Source: Platanthera guangdongensis | Taxonomy: Eukaryota; Streptophyta; Magnoliopsida; Asparagales; Orchidaceae | NCBI GenBank assembly: GCA_039583875.1 | Contig: CM077150.1 | Location: forward strand, 182,036,375 to 182,100,374 | DNA: 64,000 bases | Reading direction: 5' to 3' | In this document: in pieces, positions 22,567-34,203 of the stretch | Position numbering within the stretch: the stretch's first letter is position 1 | How the letters are laid out: every line of letters starts with the position of its first letter | The notes under the pieces: model-generated | Told to the model about the DNA's origin: nothing | Database searches by the model: none | Seen by the model: only the letters and a program-made list of their open reading frames with translations | Made by a program: the position numbers and the translations under genes

Positions 22567-23570
22567 TGATGTTTCTTGCTAACAAGTAATAACTCAATGT
22601 GATTTCATTCTACATTCTGATACAATTATGTAGATGGACTTAACTAGATTGAATTAGCATTCAGGCAAGCGCACCTATCAATCGTAATATATGAGAAATC
22701 TACATCTCGTGTCGTATTCCACAAGGTCGTTTCAACTATTCGTACTCACCCTCCCTTTATTATCATACCTCTAAACAAAAGTGATATTTAAACTACATTA
22801 ACCTAACTATGACCAATTGGATGATTCAGTATTGGAGAAATAAATGCGATAAAAACATGAAGCTTCTAAATAATTACATGAACAATTTCATTTATCAGTT
22901 CAATTCTAAACGATCATGACATGAAAAGATTGTTACATTCGTGTAATGTAAAAGTTAATTTTTCATCAAAATTCTCTCTCGAGCAATTCCAAATCTAAAC
23001 CTAAGATAGTAAATTTTCTCTCGAACAATTCACAACACTCAAGTTCGCATTAAGTAAAATACCTTTATTACTACATAAATTCATGGATTTTATTTCTAAA
23101 TTAACATGAATCCTTTTTTTCGTGTTCCAATTTTCCAAACAAAATATCTCTCGATCATAAAGTTTGAATTACAAAGGGAATTATCATCACAATATGAACA
23201 TACCAAAAGCATTGCAAATAACCAATTTCTCAATCTAGCCAATTGCAAATTGTGTAAAACAAATAAGTAATTCAAATGGATGATTAAACTCTTTGTTTGA
23301 TTGCATAAACACAAATAAAATACTACAAATGTAACATAAACAAGGTGATACATGATTACTAGAATGTTCAAAGAGAAATTCATGCAAATTAAAACATAAA
23401 TTGAAGATGAATCATCAAGATAAGGGAAGGATTAAAAGGGATTAATGATTAAATGAAAATACATAGGAATACCCTTCAATCCTCCTTCTCTTGGATGCTC
23501 CCCTTCGGCCTCCAGCAGTTCTCCAATCCAGAAAAAATCCAAAAGTTCTCAACAAATTTTTCTACAGGAA

Positions 23571-23577
23571 ATTTATA
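23571..23577 (-). promoter_or_regulatory. TATA box of the Athila-like LTR
   Basis: AACTATAAATTTCC on the minus strand. The CACGGCCGTG array ends only about 20 bp upstream, matching the array-then-TATA order seen in the other LTRs. Confidence 0.5.
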
Positions 23578-23596
23578 GTTCCCTTGCAAACAGGTC

Positions 23597-23908
23597 GGAC
23601 ACGGGGTCGCACACGGCCGTGTGCGAGGACGTGTGGACGGTTCCTAGGCGGTTCCTGGGCGGTTCCCCACGAGAAGGCGTATCTGGTAGTGGGCCGTGTC
23701 AGATGACACGGGTATAGACACGGCCGTGTGTGCGGCCGTGTTACTCAGACACGGGTTGATCAACAGCCGTGTGCAAAGATGACACGGGTATGCACACGGG
23801 CGTGTGCCATACCCGTGTGAGGCTCCATTGTCTGCGCCCAAACTCTTCAGCTCTAGGTGCATAGGACACGGGTAGGCACACGGCCGTGTGTCTGGCCGTG
23901 TGCACCAA
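23597..23908. repeat. Array of ACACGGCCGTGT palindromes in the Athila-like LTR
   Basis: About 15 ACACGG or CCGTGT half-sites. Several are joined as the perfect palindrome CACACGGCCGTGTG (near 23611, 23722 and 23878) or with GGGC or GGGTATG spacers. The same motif recurs at 35496-36000 in the same element. Confidence 0.85.
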
Positions 23909-24780
23909 ATTTTTGTCCTGTCATCAGCCATGTAGACTCCGTGAACTCCTCTGTTTGCTCCGAAACATTTAGGTCCATTGGTTGGCATTACCTGAAATAG
24001 AAAAATGATAGACTCAGTAAATGGTTTAAAACAAGAACTGACAAGGACTTCTAAATACGCTCTTCTATCTATGATATGACAATTTCTTTGATATTATCAT
24101 GAAATCAACACAAAAGGGGCAGGAAATGGTAGACATGATTACAATTATGATAGTAAAAAGCCTATCATAATCGTACTCATCAAATACCCCCAGACTTAGA
24201 TGTTTGCTTGTCCCTAAGCAAACTAATTCAAACACCTGGGTTACCATTAAATAATTTTGCCTCCGCACACTGGTTGCTATGAATTTAAGAGAACTTTGGT
24301 GATGTAATCGCATAGGAAATAATTTAGCAGACTTTTCTAAATATATATTTATCTTAAAATTCCTCTAGTATATCATTTTAACTATCTCTCACTCACTTTT
24401 AGAAATAAAAGTATAGTCATCTTTAACAAATATGAGGAGAAAATAACAATCTCTATAAAATACGTATTAGTGTTTCAAAGCTTATAAGTACTCGTACTGA
24501 TAATCATGAACTTACCCTTTTTACACCCTCATCACAGCATAATTTAGAATTAGTAAGGTTGGATCCTTAGGACTTGAATTTTGGTGAAGCCTTTTTGGCT
24601 TAGGATAGAAGATTAAAGGTGAGGTAATCAAGGATAATTTCGATGAATTTTTCACACCTAAATCTTGATTGAGCCTTATGTTGGAAGATACCTTAACATA
24701 TTTCAATTTTATGTAAACACCCCCAGACTTTGCAATTTGTATATTTCCCACATTTTGAAGGGCACTCTATTTATATTTTT

Positions 24781-24837
<57 letters not shown>
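24781..24837. repeat. (TA)n microsatellite
   Basis: About 57 bp of almost pure TA dinucleotides with one C near the start. Confidence 0.95.
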
Positions 24838-24840
<3 letters not shown>

Positions 24841-24853
24841 AACCAAGGGACCA

Positions 24854-24996
24854 TAGTAGGGATCATTCCAAGTGGGTGCAAGTATACACGCACTCAGGCC
24901 ATATATCACTATGTCTTCTTTTTTTTGGGTTCAAAGTAGGGATCATTCCAAGTGGGTGCAAGGATACATGCACTCAGGCCACATATCACAATGAAC
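24854..24996 (+). repeat. Two-copy tandem repeat, period about 82 bp
   Basis: GTAGGGATCATTCCAAGTGG, TGCACTCAGGCC-type sequence and TATCAC recur at 24854-24913 and 24936-24995 with a few substitutions, separated by a T-rich stretch. Confidence 0.85.
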
Positions 24997-25893
24997 AAAT
25001 CATTCCAAGCAGGCATCAATGATAGGTGTGCTAATAGGTAAGGATTTGGCCTTGGTGAATTTTAATAGTAGAGCATCAAAAGGATGGGGATTAGGTTCAA
25101 ATTGGGTGTGCAAGGATATCATGTTAAAGGTGTTGGGATAACAAGGCTCAAGCTATCCAATAGGAGGCCTAAGTCATTTCCGCCCTTACTAATTAACTTA
25201 TGTAATGTTTTGAGGAATGCTAGAGGGTGAGTCCTAGACATCAATAGGGAGTAATTTTTTTATTTTAAAACCCTAATATCAAATTATAAAAATGTTACAC
25301 TCATCGACTCACTTTATTATAGATAAATATATTTTCTAAAATAAAGTGTTGGATAGTTACTAATATAGAGGAGTAATCTTAAAATTAAATTATATAGAGA
25401 AAATTAAGCTAAAAAAAATTTCTATGCTTAATTACGAAATCAACAAAGTTGAATACTCTATGAGTGTACATCAATTCATTTTAATCAGTGTGCGAAGGTA
25501 AATTGAATGTTTATAATCCCAAATGAAAGAAAAATGAGAGCTTAAAAGGTCAAACAAAAATTTGTAAAAGGGGGTATAACAACTTGTAAAGGGGGGTATA
25601 ACAACTTGAGTATTATGATAAGCAGATTAGAATTAATTGTAACCACATGAATAACCATTCTACCACCAGACTTAAGATTTGCAATGTCCTCAGTGCAATG
25701 TAAAAAAGCGGACATAGAGCGATTTCATGATGATATATAAAAAGAAACTGCTATCATAATAAGTAGAAGAGCACAAAAAAGAAACAGGAGATGTACTAGA
25801 ATGCACTGATATAAAAAAGCTGATAGAGCTGAATACACTGATTAAAAAAAATACAAGATACGATACATGAAGATAACACTACATCGATACATA

Positions 25894-26005
25894 TCAGAAG
25901 AACTCATGGTGGCCTGTCGAATCATCCGGGTAGGAAGGCGGTGCTGGAGCTGGCGGCTGGCGAGGGGCGATCCCAAGGTGGTCTCTAATCTGTACGAGGA
26001 GATCC
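25894..26005 (-). pseudogene. 3' end of the Athila-type ORF (beyond the copia insertion)
   Basis: Reading across the GATCC target duplication from 34204 into 26005, the ORF frame stays open for about 35 more codons (Pro-rich) to a TGA at 25894-25896. So the copia element split one continuous frame and this is its true C-terminal end. The fragment alone has no start. Confidence 0.6.
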
Positions 26006-26519
26006 TGTTGGGTTTCTCTATAGGGTTGGCACAACGCTTGTGCACGCAGCCGAAAAATAAAACATCAAGAAAAACCCAAAGAGATGTGGATCGGGCCATG
26101 AACAGTTGAATCAAGAAGTTAGCAAAACTAGGCAAAAATTACCTCGGTGGCGTTGAGTCACAACTCTACGGAGGAGCTCCAAACCTTTATCTTCTTGCTA
26201 GTGGCGAGTTCTACGTGGAATAGTATCCACGTTTCTGCAGAAGTCCACACGAGCGGGAGAACGCCGAGCTTTCCGTCACACGGAAGATCGGAAAGGAGAA
26301 GACCGCACCTCGGCTAATCCACGGACTACTAGGTCCGCGCCAGGAAGAGCAGCACCAGCGACAGTCGCCGGAGAAGAGGTGGCAGCGGAGCGAACGCGGC
26401 GGCGGAACACTTTCCAGCGGCGGGATCGGGATCGGGGAAACGATCGAGCGGAACCTTTCCGTCGGGGTCGATTCTCACAGTAGCCAAAAGGATCTCTCCC
26501 CGATAAAACCTAAGTGTTC

Positions 26520-26527
26520 TATTTATA
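26520..26527 (-). promoter_or_regulatory. TATA box of the copia 3' LTR
   Basis: AGTATAAATAGAAC on the minus strand. The palindrome array lies 65-415 bp upstream. Confidence 0.6.
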
Positions 26528-26589
26528 CTAGAGGTATAAATAAACCCAGGAAAATCGCTATCCGCAGACCACCCAGAACTAGGGTTCAG

Positions 26590-26940
26590 AATCGGCGAGT
26601 ATGAATCGGTGAGAATCGGCGACAATCGGCGAGAATCACTGAGCAGGATCGGTGAGAATCATTCGACGAGTATCACATTGGATCGGCGAGAATCAGAGTA
26701 CAATACTCGATGATTCTCGCCGATCGTCGAGCCACGCTCGACGACACATAATGATACTCGACGATCGTCGAGCCGCGGTCGACGACAATCGTCGAAGTAG
26801 TCGATCGTCGAGAATCAACAATTGATTCTCGACGATTCTCGTCGATCGGCGAGAATCAGGGAGACGATTCTCGCCGATCGGCGGGAATCAGAAGACCATT
26901 CTCGACTAAGGTCATCGACCCTCGGACGACAAACCTAACC
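26590..26940. repeat. Array of GATTCTCG/CGAGAATC dyads in the copia LTR U3
   Basis: Repeated half-sites CGAGAATC, CGATCGTCGAG and CTCGACGA form overlapping palindromes centred on CGATCG. The most symmetric, at about 26874-26897, pairs GATTCTCGCCGA with its near-complement. There are more than 15 half-sites. Confidence 0.85.
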
Positions 26941-27152
26941 ATCCTTCCAAGGCAACATTTGCCCAACCCGATGATCCTATAAGGCAACAATTTGCCCATA
27001 ACCCTATTCAGGTCGGTGATTGGTAACTTTTACCAACACAGTCAGTCAACCAATTTCTCCACATCTCTTATGTGCGACCCTGCAGGCTCATATTGCGTTG
27101 GCAGTGAGATTACATGTTTGACCACTTCCAGATCATCATGGTAACTCCAACA

Positions 27153-28119
27153 GACTCCCACTTGATCTCGAAAGTATCAAACCAAAAACCTCACAAACAA
27201 TGAGCGGCATCTAGCAATGCATCATTGCTCCCCAAGCAATAAGAGTTAATAACTCATAAGCCTTTATGACCAATGTATCAGCGTTGTCTTTGTCCCTTTG
27301 TCCCTTACATCCGGAAAGAACTAGAGGCATGGACCGTGTCACCCTCGTAATAGCTCAATCCAAGTTTTCTTGATCCAGGACGGACTTCCAGAGAATGGTG
27401 AGTCCAATATCACATATTGGCTCAACCAAGCATGGCCATGCATTTCTCAGTCCAGTTCCATCAAGGGGCCCATGGATGCAACTCCTATCATACAGGAGGA
27501 CAAATTCCATATCTGCTCACACACAAACACCCAAATGATTCGTAACATGCCCAACAACCACCCTTATCATCAACCTTTCTCAAGGAAGACTTTAGATGGA
27601 ATCAAAGCACGCTCTTCCTCACTTGATGAATGCTGTGACTTCAGGTCAAAGGACCACAACACCATTGTCAATTGAGACCTACTCGTGACACTATTGGATG
27701 ACAATCCACAGAGTAGTCTCAGGTTGGGTCTGTCCAGTACAACTTGTTCACTAACAAGTACCCACGTGATGACTTGATATCACAATATCATGACCTGTGA
27801 GAACCAGTCATCAGTCAACACACGTGCTAGCCTTCATGTATCATCATCACCCTTTGCTTCTATGATGATACTCGACCAGGGACCTTTAAGAATGAAGCTT
27901 CAAATAAATCATAGGCTCTCACATTCAAGTCACGTACTTGAAGTCCTATGGAAGCGAACATTCTAAGGGTATCTATTATGTTAACATTTAACTATCATAT
28001 AGAAAAGACATAATAAAAGAACTTGCCATTAATTATAAAAGAAAGACTAGGTACACAGTTCATCATATGAACAGACAGCCAACAAAATACATATTTACAT
28101 GCAATCCACAAGATCCTCG
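27153..28119 (-). other. 3' untranslated region and polypurine tract of the copia element
   Basis: The minus-strand AAGTGGGAGTC abuts the LTR at 27153. The rest, up to the stop codon of the polyprotein, has no coding signal; the open frame at 27370-27675 on the plus strand is not supported. Confidence 0.7.
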
Positions 28120-31100
28120 CTAGAGTTGATCGTTTAGGTATCGCATACCCATCGATCTAGTATGACCATCATGCTTTCTCTGCGCGAGAGGCTTTGTTAG
28201 CGGATCCGCAATATTTTCCTCAGTCGGCACTCTGCAAATGTTTACATCTCCTCGTTCGACAATCTCACGAATAAGATGAAACCGCCGGAGTATGTGCTTG
28301 GAGCGCTGATGAGATCTAGGTTCCTTAGATTGTGCAATTGTACCATTGTTATCACAGTAGAGAACTACGGGACCAACAATGCTAGGAACTACATCAAGCT
28401 CGCCGATGAATTTCCTAATCCATACAGCCTCCTTCGCCGCATTAGCTGCTGCGATATACTCGGCCTCTGTGGTAGAATCAGCAACTGTCTCTTGCTTGGA
28501 ACTCTTCCAGCTCACAGCTCCTCCATTCAGGCAAAACACAAAACCTGACTGAGACTTGGAGTCGTCTCGATCAGTTTGGAAGCTAGCATCCGTGTAACCA
28601 CTTACAACGAGCTCTTCCTCTCCACCATATACCAAGAACACGTCCTTAGTCCTTCTCAAGTACTTCAGGATATTCTTGACTGCAATCCAGTGACACTCAC
28701 CGGGGTCTGACTGATACCTGCTAGTCATGCTCAAAGCAAAGGAAACATCGGGTCGAGTACATAACATCGCGTACATGATTGATCCAATTGCCGAAGCATA
28801 TGGAATCAACTTCATGCGGTCCTTGTCTTCACAAGACTTTGGACATTGGTCCTTAGAGAGATTCACACCATGAGACATGGGCAAAAATCCTTTCTTGGAC
28901 TCAAGCATGTTGAACCGCTTCAACACCTTTTCGATGTACGTACTCTGGGTCAAACCCAGCAACTTCTTCGATCTATCTCTATAGATCTTAATACCAAGTA
29001 TATAAGTCGCTTCACCCAAATCCTTCATTGAAAAGCAGTTCCCTAGGTTGTTCTTAACAACTTTCAGGGTAGGAATGTCATTCCCAATCAACAGTATGTC
29101 ATCTACATACAATATCAGGAAGACAACAATGCTCCCACTGATTCGCTTGTAAACACAAGGCTCATCTTCATTCTTGATGAAACCAAACTCTTTGATTTTC
29201 TCATCAAAACGAAGATTCCAACTTCGAGAGGCCTGTTTCAGTCCATAAATGGACTTATTCAGCTTGCATATTTTAGTGGCTTCATCTGGGGATACAAAAC
29301 CCTCGGGTTGTGTCATATACACTTCCTCAAGGAGGTTTCCATTAAGGAAAGTCGTTTTGACATCCATCTGCCAGATCTCGTAGTCATAATACGCAGCAAT
29401 AGCAAGCAATATCCTAATGGACTTTACCATGGCAACAGGGGAAAAGGTCTCATCATAGTCAATACCATGAATTTGCTTGAAACCCTTAGCCACTAGTCGC
29501 CCTTTGAATGTCTGTACATTCCCATCCATGTCGGTCTTCTTCTTGAAGACCCACTTGCACCCTATGGGTCGTACCCCTTCAGGTGGTTCCACCAAGTTCC
29601 AAACTTGGTTTGCATACATGGAGTCCATTTCGGATTTCATAGCCTCAAGCCATTTGTCGGAGTCCGGTCCATTCATAGCCTCTTGGTAGGTTGCTGGTTC
29701 ATCATCATGATCTATAAGCAACACATTACCTATTTGAGACACGAGAAATCCATATCTCTCAGGCTCAAACCTCGGTCTACCAGATCTACGTAGGACTTGT
29801 GTTCCCTGAGCAGGTTCTCCAGCTACAACATCTTGTAGTCCTGTCTCAGAATCCAATTCCGGTTCATTCACTACATGTGGCTCTTGAACTTCTTCAAGCT
29901 CTACCTTTTCAGTCTTTCTTGATAAGAACTCTTTCTCCAAGAAGACACCAGTCCTTGCGACAAACACTTTGCCCTCGGATGGTAGGTAAAAGTAATACCC
30001 TTTCATTTCCTTAGGATATCCCACCAGATAACATTTATCCGATTTGGGTTCCAGCTTGTCAGGCATTTGACGTCTCACGTATGCCTCACAGCCCCAAATT
30101 TTAATGAACGACATACTAGGACGCTTCCCAGTCCATATCTCATATGGTGTCTTCAGAACCATTTTCGTTGGAGCGCGATTCAATGTCATTGCAGCAGTCT
30201 CTAAAGCAAAACCCCAAAAGGAAACAGGCAAGTCTGCATGACTCATCATCGAACGTACCATGTCTAACAGAGTACGATTTCTCCTCTCATACACACCATT
30301 ATGTTGTGGCGTTCTAGGTGGAGTGAGCTGTGATACAATACCACACTCTTTCAGATGATCACGGAACTCATGACTCAGGTATTCGCCACCTCGATCAGAT
30401 CGGAGTGCTTTAACCCTTTTACCCAACTGGTTTTCTACTTCATTTTTGAACTCTTTGAACTTTTCAAAGGTCTCGGATTTGCACTTCATAAGATACACAT
30501 ATCCGTATCTACTGAAATCATCAGTAAATGTAACAAAGTAGAAATACCCACCTCTAGCCATGGTACTTATGGGTCCGCATACATCACTATGTACAACACC
30601 CAAGAGATCCTCAGCCCTCTCAGTATAACCAGTGAAAGGAGCTTTAGTCATTTTGCCTAACAAACAAGATTCGCATCGCTCAAATGATTCATAATCAAAT
30701 GAGTCCAAAAGTCCATCTCTATGGAGCTTGGATATGCGCTTCTCATTGATATGACCCAAACGACAATGCCAGAGAAACGTAGGGTTCGAATCATTTGTTC
30801 TTAGTCTTTTATTATTTTCTACATTATAGATCAGATGGTCCAAGTTCAAAACGTAAATACCATTAAACAATTGGGCTACAGCATAACAAACATCATTCTT
30901 AAATATTGAACAACAATTGTTCTTAATTATAAAAGAAAATCCAATCATGTCCAAACATGAAATATATATAATGTTTCTAGTTATCGCCGGAACAAAATAA
31001 CAGTTATCTAGTTCTATTACAAGCCCACTGGGCAAAGAAAGACGGTAAACTCCTATGGCTACAGCAGCAACTCTTGCTCCATTGCCGACGCGGAGGTCCA

Positions 31101-32079
31101 CCTCCCCTTTACTCAGCAATCTTCTCCTTCCCAGTTCCTGCACATTTGTACAAATGTGAGAACCACATCCGGTATCCAATACCCAAGATGAAGGAGCAGA
31201 AAGGTTTATCTCTATAACGTAAACATTAGAAGCGGAAGTCATACCTCCCCTCAATTTCTGCAGACCCTCAATATACGAAGGACAGTTCCTCCGCCAATGA
31301 CCAGCCTTGCCACAGTGGTGGCATTTCCCTTCCTTCACCGTGCTCTTCTTCTTGATCAGTGCTGAAGACTTGGGCTCAAGATATGACTTAGGTCCTACCT
31401 TCGTCTTCTTAGAGCCCTTGGCTTTGCCCTTGCCCTTATGCACCATCAGTATGGGGCTGGCAGGCTTGGCCTTCTTCATGTTGATCTCGGCAGTTCTTAA
31501 CATGCCTAGGAGTTCGGGCAGTGTCTTGTCTATCTCATTCATATTGTAGTTCAAGACAAACTGCTCATAACTGTCCGGCAACGATTGCAGGATCAGATCC
31601 GTGGCCAACTCTTGACCAAGAGGAAAACCCAGCGTTTCAAGGTTCTCTATATACCCAATCATCTTGAGTACGTGAGTCCCTACTGAGTCTCGAACTCTCA
31701 TCTTGCACTGAAACAACGCTTTAGTGATGTCGAACCTCTCTTGACGAGCCTGCCCTTGAAACATTTTCTTGAGATGCTCGTCAATCTCCTTGCACCCCAT
31801 GTTCTCATGTTGCTTCTGAAGCTCAGAGTTCATGGTGGCAAGCATAAGACACTCGACATCCAAAGCATCGTCAGTATACTTCTTATAAGTATCTTTCTCA
31901 GCACGGGAAGAATTCCCGGTTGGCACCTCGGGGGCTTCTTCTTCCAAGACATAGAGCTTTCGCTCTTGCCTGAGAACAATTCTCAGGTTCCTGTACCAGT
32001 CCATATAGTTTGTCCCGCTGAGCTTATCCTTCTCAAGGATGGCTCTCAGAGACAGCGTGGAGTGTGAAACACTTGCCAT
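28120..32079 (-). CDS. Copia gag-pol polyprotein, intact (1319 aa)
   Basis: It encodes capsid, protease, integrase, RT and RNase H of the complete copia element as one polyprotein. The gag domain fills residues 1-240. The CCHC knuckle CHHCGKAGHWRRNC is near residue 250. The protease active site VLDTGCGSH is near 300. The integrase zinc finger HX3H...CESC is at about 435-475, and core motifs HSDVCGPI, RSDRGGEY and ERRNRT follow. RT spans about 830-1070 with AKGFKQ, TTFLNGNLLEEVY and LYVDDILLIGND (near 990). RNase H is near 1160-1290 with YTDASF, STTEAEYIAA and a C-terminal DPLTKPL. No internal stop or frameshift is present. The ATG at 32079 is chosen because it follows the leader and gives a standard gag start. 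Length is normal for plant copia. Confidence 0.95.
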   Translation of the reverse strand: MASVSHSTLSLRAILEKDKLSGTNYMDWYRNLRIVLRQERKLYVLEEEAPEVPTGNSSRAEKDTYKKYTDDALDVECLMLATMNSELQKQHENMGCKEIDEHLKKMFQGQARQERFDITKALFQCKMRVRDSVGTHVLKMIGYIENLETLGFPLGQELATDLILQSLPDSYEQFVLNYNMNEIDKTLPELLGMLRTAEINMKKAKPASPILMVHKGKGKAKGSKKTKVGPKSYLEPKSSALIKKKSTVKEGKCHHCGKAGHWRRNCPSYIEGLQKLRGGMTSASNVYVIEINLSAPSSWVLDTGCGSHICTNVQELGRRRLLSKGEVDLRVGNGARVAAVAIGVYRLSLPSGLVIELDNCYFVPAITRNIIYISCLDMIGFSFIIKNNCCSIFKNDVCYAVAQLFNGIYVLNLDHLIYNVENNKRLRTNDSNPTFLWHCRLGHINEKRISKLHRDGLLDSFDYESFERCESCLLGKMTKAPFTGYTERAEDLLGVVHSDVCGPISTMARGGYFYFVTFTDDFSRYGYVYLMKCKSETFEKFKEFKNEVENQLGKRVKALRSDRGGEYLSHEFRDHLKECGIVSQLTPPRTPQHNGVYERRNRTLLDMVRSMMSHADLPVSFWGFALETAAMTLNRAPTKMVLKTPYEIWTGKRPSMSFIKIWGCEAYVRRQMPDKLEPKSDKCYLVGYPKEMKGYYFYLPSEGKVFVARTGVFLEKEFLSRKTEKVELEEVQEPHVVNEPELDSETGLQDVVAGEPAQGTQVLRRSGRPRFEPERYGFLVSQIGNVLLIDHDDEPATYQEAMNGPDSDKWLEAMKSEMDSMYANQVWNLVEPPEGVRPIGCKWVFKKKTDMDGNVQTFKGRLVAKGFKQIHGIDYDETFSPVAMVKSIRILLAIAAYYDYEIWQMDVKTTFLNGNLLEEVYMTQPEGFVSPDEATKICKLNKSIYGLKQASRSWNLRFDEKIKEFGFIKNEDEPCVYKRISGSIVVFLILYVDDILLIGNDIPTLKVVKNNLGNCFSMKDLGEATYILGIKIYRDRSKKLLGLTQSTYIEKVLKRFNMLESKKGFLPMSHGVNLSKDQCPKSCEDKDRMKLIPYASAIGSIMYAMLCTRPDVSFALSMTSRYQSDPGECHWIAVKNILKYLRRTKDVFLVYGGEEELVVSGYTDASFQTDRDDSKSQSGFVFCLNGGAVSWKSSKQETVADSTTEAEYIAAANAAKEAVWIRKFIGELDVVPSIVGPVVLYCDNNGTIAQSKEPRSHQRSKHILRRFHLIREIVERGDVNICRVPTEENIADPLTKPLAQRKHDGHTRSMGMRYLNDQL

Positions 32080-33057
32080 GGAATTCTACAAGAATTTATG
32101 CAGAATAAAATCAGTACCTAAATTTCAATTACAATTTATTCTAATTAGGACTTCAATTAAAATACTCCCACTATTTTATTCGAAATGATAGCCCTCACTA
32201 ACAATTCGGAGAGTTCATGCGAGCTACTCTCTTAGTGGACAAGATCCGTATTTCACTAACACAATGAGTCCGCTTTGGCGTTCCTCTCACGATGCGGTTA
32301 TTTAGGTAGGCAACGCTTGCCAATTGCATCCTCATGCAATTCTTGTATGGTTGGTGAATAACTCCTTATTCGCATCCATCATATGGTGCATGCCAACCCT
32401 ATGCCTCTAGGCACTCAACCTTTGAGGTCACCTAGTTAAGCTGGACCCGATGTTGACAGTGGGATATCACAATTATCCGCTCGCACCCTTACCAAGATAG
32501 ATTAATGCACCTTGCTTTGGCAAGCCCACATTTCATCGATCGAGGCAGGAAGAGTGTCATCCATCAGAAGGCATCCGAACACTTAATATTAAAAGAAGGG
32601 ATTTCAATTTTAGGTTAACAGTTAACCATGATTAACATTTGATCTATGTGCACATCCAAAGAAAAACAATTCTACACCACATGCATCCCTTATGTGCACA
32701 TCCTTACACCATCAATAATTTGATAGAAGGAAGGGCTAAATCTGAACATCCGGAAATTTCCAAATCCTTAGATTTACATGCATTGGACAGAAGACAAACA
32801 CAACTCAACTTAAGCAGTAGACAAGCTCATCTCTCTACGTTGGATTCAAAATCCAAAACATACTCGAGGGATGGTTACTGCTAAGGAGACAACAATTTCT
32901 AACACTTAGAAATTCCACCGAAATTCCAATCATTCTTGGCGAATTGCCAAGACTAAATCTAGACATTTAGAACGCTTCTAAATCTCTAGGTTTACACGCA
33001 CTGGAATGACCAAACTTCCAAAACAACAGTCATGGCCGAACCTGGCTTTGATACCAC
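32080..33057 (-). other. Leader and primer-binding site of the copia element
   Basis: On the minus strand the 5' LTR end CCAACA is followed by GTGGTATCAAAGCCAGG (33057-33041), an initiator Met-tRNA type primer site. About 960 bp of leader without convincing coding sequence separates it from gag. Confidence 0.75.
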
Positions 33058-33570
33058 TGTTGGGTTTCTCTATAGGGTTGGCACAACGCTTGTGCACGCA
33101 GCGGAAAAATAAAACATCAAGAAAACCCAAAGAGATGTGGATCGGGCCATGAACAGTTGAATCAAGAAGTTAGCAAAACTAGGCAAAAATTACCTCGGTG
33201 GCGTTGAGTCACAACTCTACGGAGGAGCTCCAAACCTTTATCTTCTTGCTAGTGGCGAGTTCTATGTGGAATAGTATCCACGTTTCTCCAGAAGTCCACA
33301 CGAGCGGGAGAACGCCGAGCTTTCCGTCACACGGAAGATCGGAAAGGAGAAGACCGCACCTCGGCTAATCCACGGACTGCTAGGTCCGCGCCAGGAAGAG
33401 CAGCACCAGCGACAGTCGCCGGAGAAGAGGTGGCAGCGGAGCGAACGCGGCGGCGGAACACTTTCCGGAGGCGGGATCGGGATCGGGGAAACGATCGAGC
33501 GGAACCTTTCCGTCGGGGTCGATTCTCACAGTAGCCAAAAGGATCTCTCCCCGATAAAACCTAAGTGTTC

Positions 33571-33578
33571 TATTTATA
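33571..33578 (-). promoter_or_regulatory. TATA box of the copia 5' LTR
   Basis: AGTATAAATAGAAC on the minus strand. This is the copy that would drive the element's genomic RNA. Confidence 0.6.
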
Positions 33579-33640
33579 CTAGAGGTATAAATAAACCCAG
33601 GAAAATCGCTATCCGCAGACCACCCAGAACTAGGGTTCAG

Positions 33641-33990
33641 AATCGGCGAGTATGAATCGGTGAGAATCGGCGACAATCGACGAGAATCACTGAGCAGGAT
33701 CGGTGAGAATCATTCGACGAGTATCACATTGGATCGGCGAGAATCAGAGTACAATACTCGACGATTCTCGCCGATCGTCGAGCCACGCTCGACGACACAT
33801 AATGATACTCGACGATCGTCGAGCCGTGGTCGACGACAATCGTCGAAGTAGTCGATCGTCGAGAATCAACAATTGATTCTCGACGATTCTCGTCGATCGG
33901 CGAGAATCAGGGAGACGATTCTCGCCGATTGGCGGGAATCAGAAGACCATTCTCGACTAAGGTCATCGACCCTCGGACGACAAACCTAAC
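33641..33990. repeat. CGATCG-centred palindrome array in the copia 5' LTR
   Basis: Same array as 26590-26940. Several of the differences between the two LTRs fall inside it, mostly C/T or G/A changes within the CGATCG or TCGACG cores, as expected for methylated CpG. Confidence 0.8.
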
Positions 33991-34203
33991 CATCCTTCCA
34001 AGGCAACATATGCCCAACCCGATGATCCTATAAGGCAACAATTTGCCCATAACCCTATTCAGGTCGGTGATTGGTAACTTTTACCAACACAGTCAGTCAA
34101 CCAATTTCTCCACATCTCTTATGTGCGACCCTGCAGGCTCATATTGCGTTGGCAGTGAGATTACATGTTTGACCACTTCCAGATCATCATGGTAACTCCA
34201 ACA

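Larger units (their letters stand above)
22567..24182 (-). repeat. 3' LTR of the Athila-like element
   Basis: The minus strand begins TGATGAGTACG at 24182, immediately after the tract AAGTCTGGGGGTATT, and ends near CATCATCA at 22567 (22564 is also possible). The termini TGATG...CATCA are inverted. A TATA box lies at 23571-23577 with a palindrome array upstream. The GATTGATAGGTGCGCTTGCC stretch near 22665-22690 resembles Athila LTR ends. Confidence 0.6.
24183..25893 (-). other. 3' untranslated region and polypurine tract of the Athila-like element
   Basis: The minus-strand tract AAGTCTGGGGGTATT (24199-24183) abuts the LTR. A TTGCTTAGGGACAAGCAAAC stretch just upstream (near 24207-24226) is the kind of sequence often seen before Athila polypurine tracts. 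The remainder is AT-rich with a (TA)n run and an 82-bp tandem duplication. No coding sequence is recognised; frames across the TA run are low-complexity artefacts. Confidence 0.6.
26006..27152 (-). repeat. 3' LTR of the complete copia element
   Basis: 1147 bp, TGTTGG...CCAACA. TATA box at 26520-26527 (TATAAATA, minus). Its U3 (26590-26940) carries the CGATCG-centred palindrome array. The minus-strand tract GTGGGAGTC abuts the U3 start at 27152. Confidence 0.95.
26006..34203 (-). mobile_element. Complete Ty1/copia retrotransposon with target duplication GATCC
   Basis: Two LTRs (26006-27152 and 33058-34203) differ by about 11 substitutions and one indel (about 1%). They flank a primer site, one uninterrupted 1319-codon gag-pol frame and a polypurine tract. 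GATCC at 26001-26005 and again at 34204-34208 is a 5-bp target-site duplication. All parts for autonomous movement appear present, so this is the youngest clearly datable insertion in the window. Lineage within copia is not assigned; it is not SIRE-like. Confidence 0.95.
33058..34203 (-). repeat. 5' LTR of the complete copia element
   Basis: 1146 bp, about 99% identical to the LTR at 26006-27152. TATA box at 33571-33578. The same palindrome array is at about 33641-33990. Confidence 0.95.

Noticed and set aside
24665..24939. Open frames with Ile-Tyr runs
   Set aside because: They are translations of the (TA)n microsatellite.
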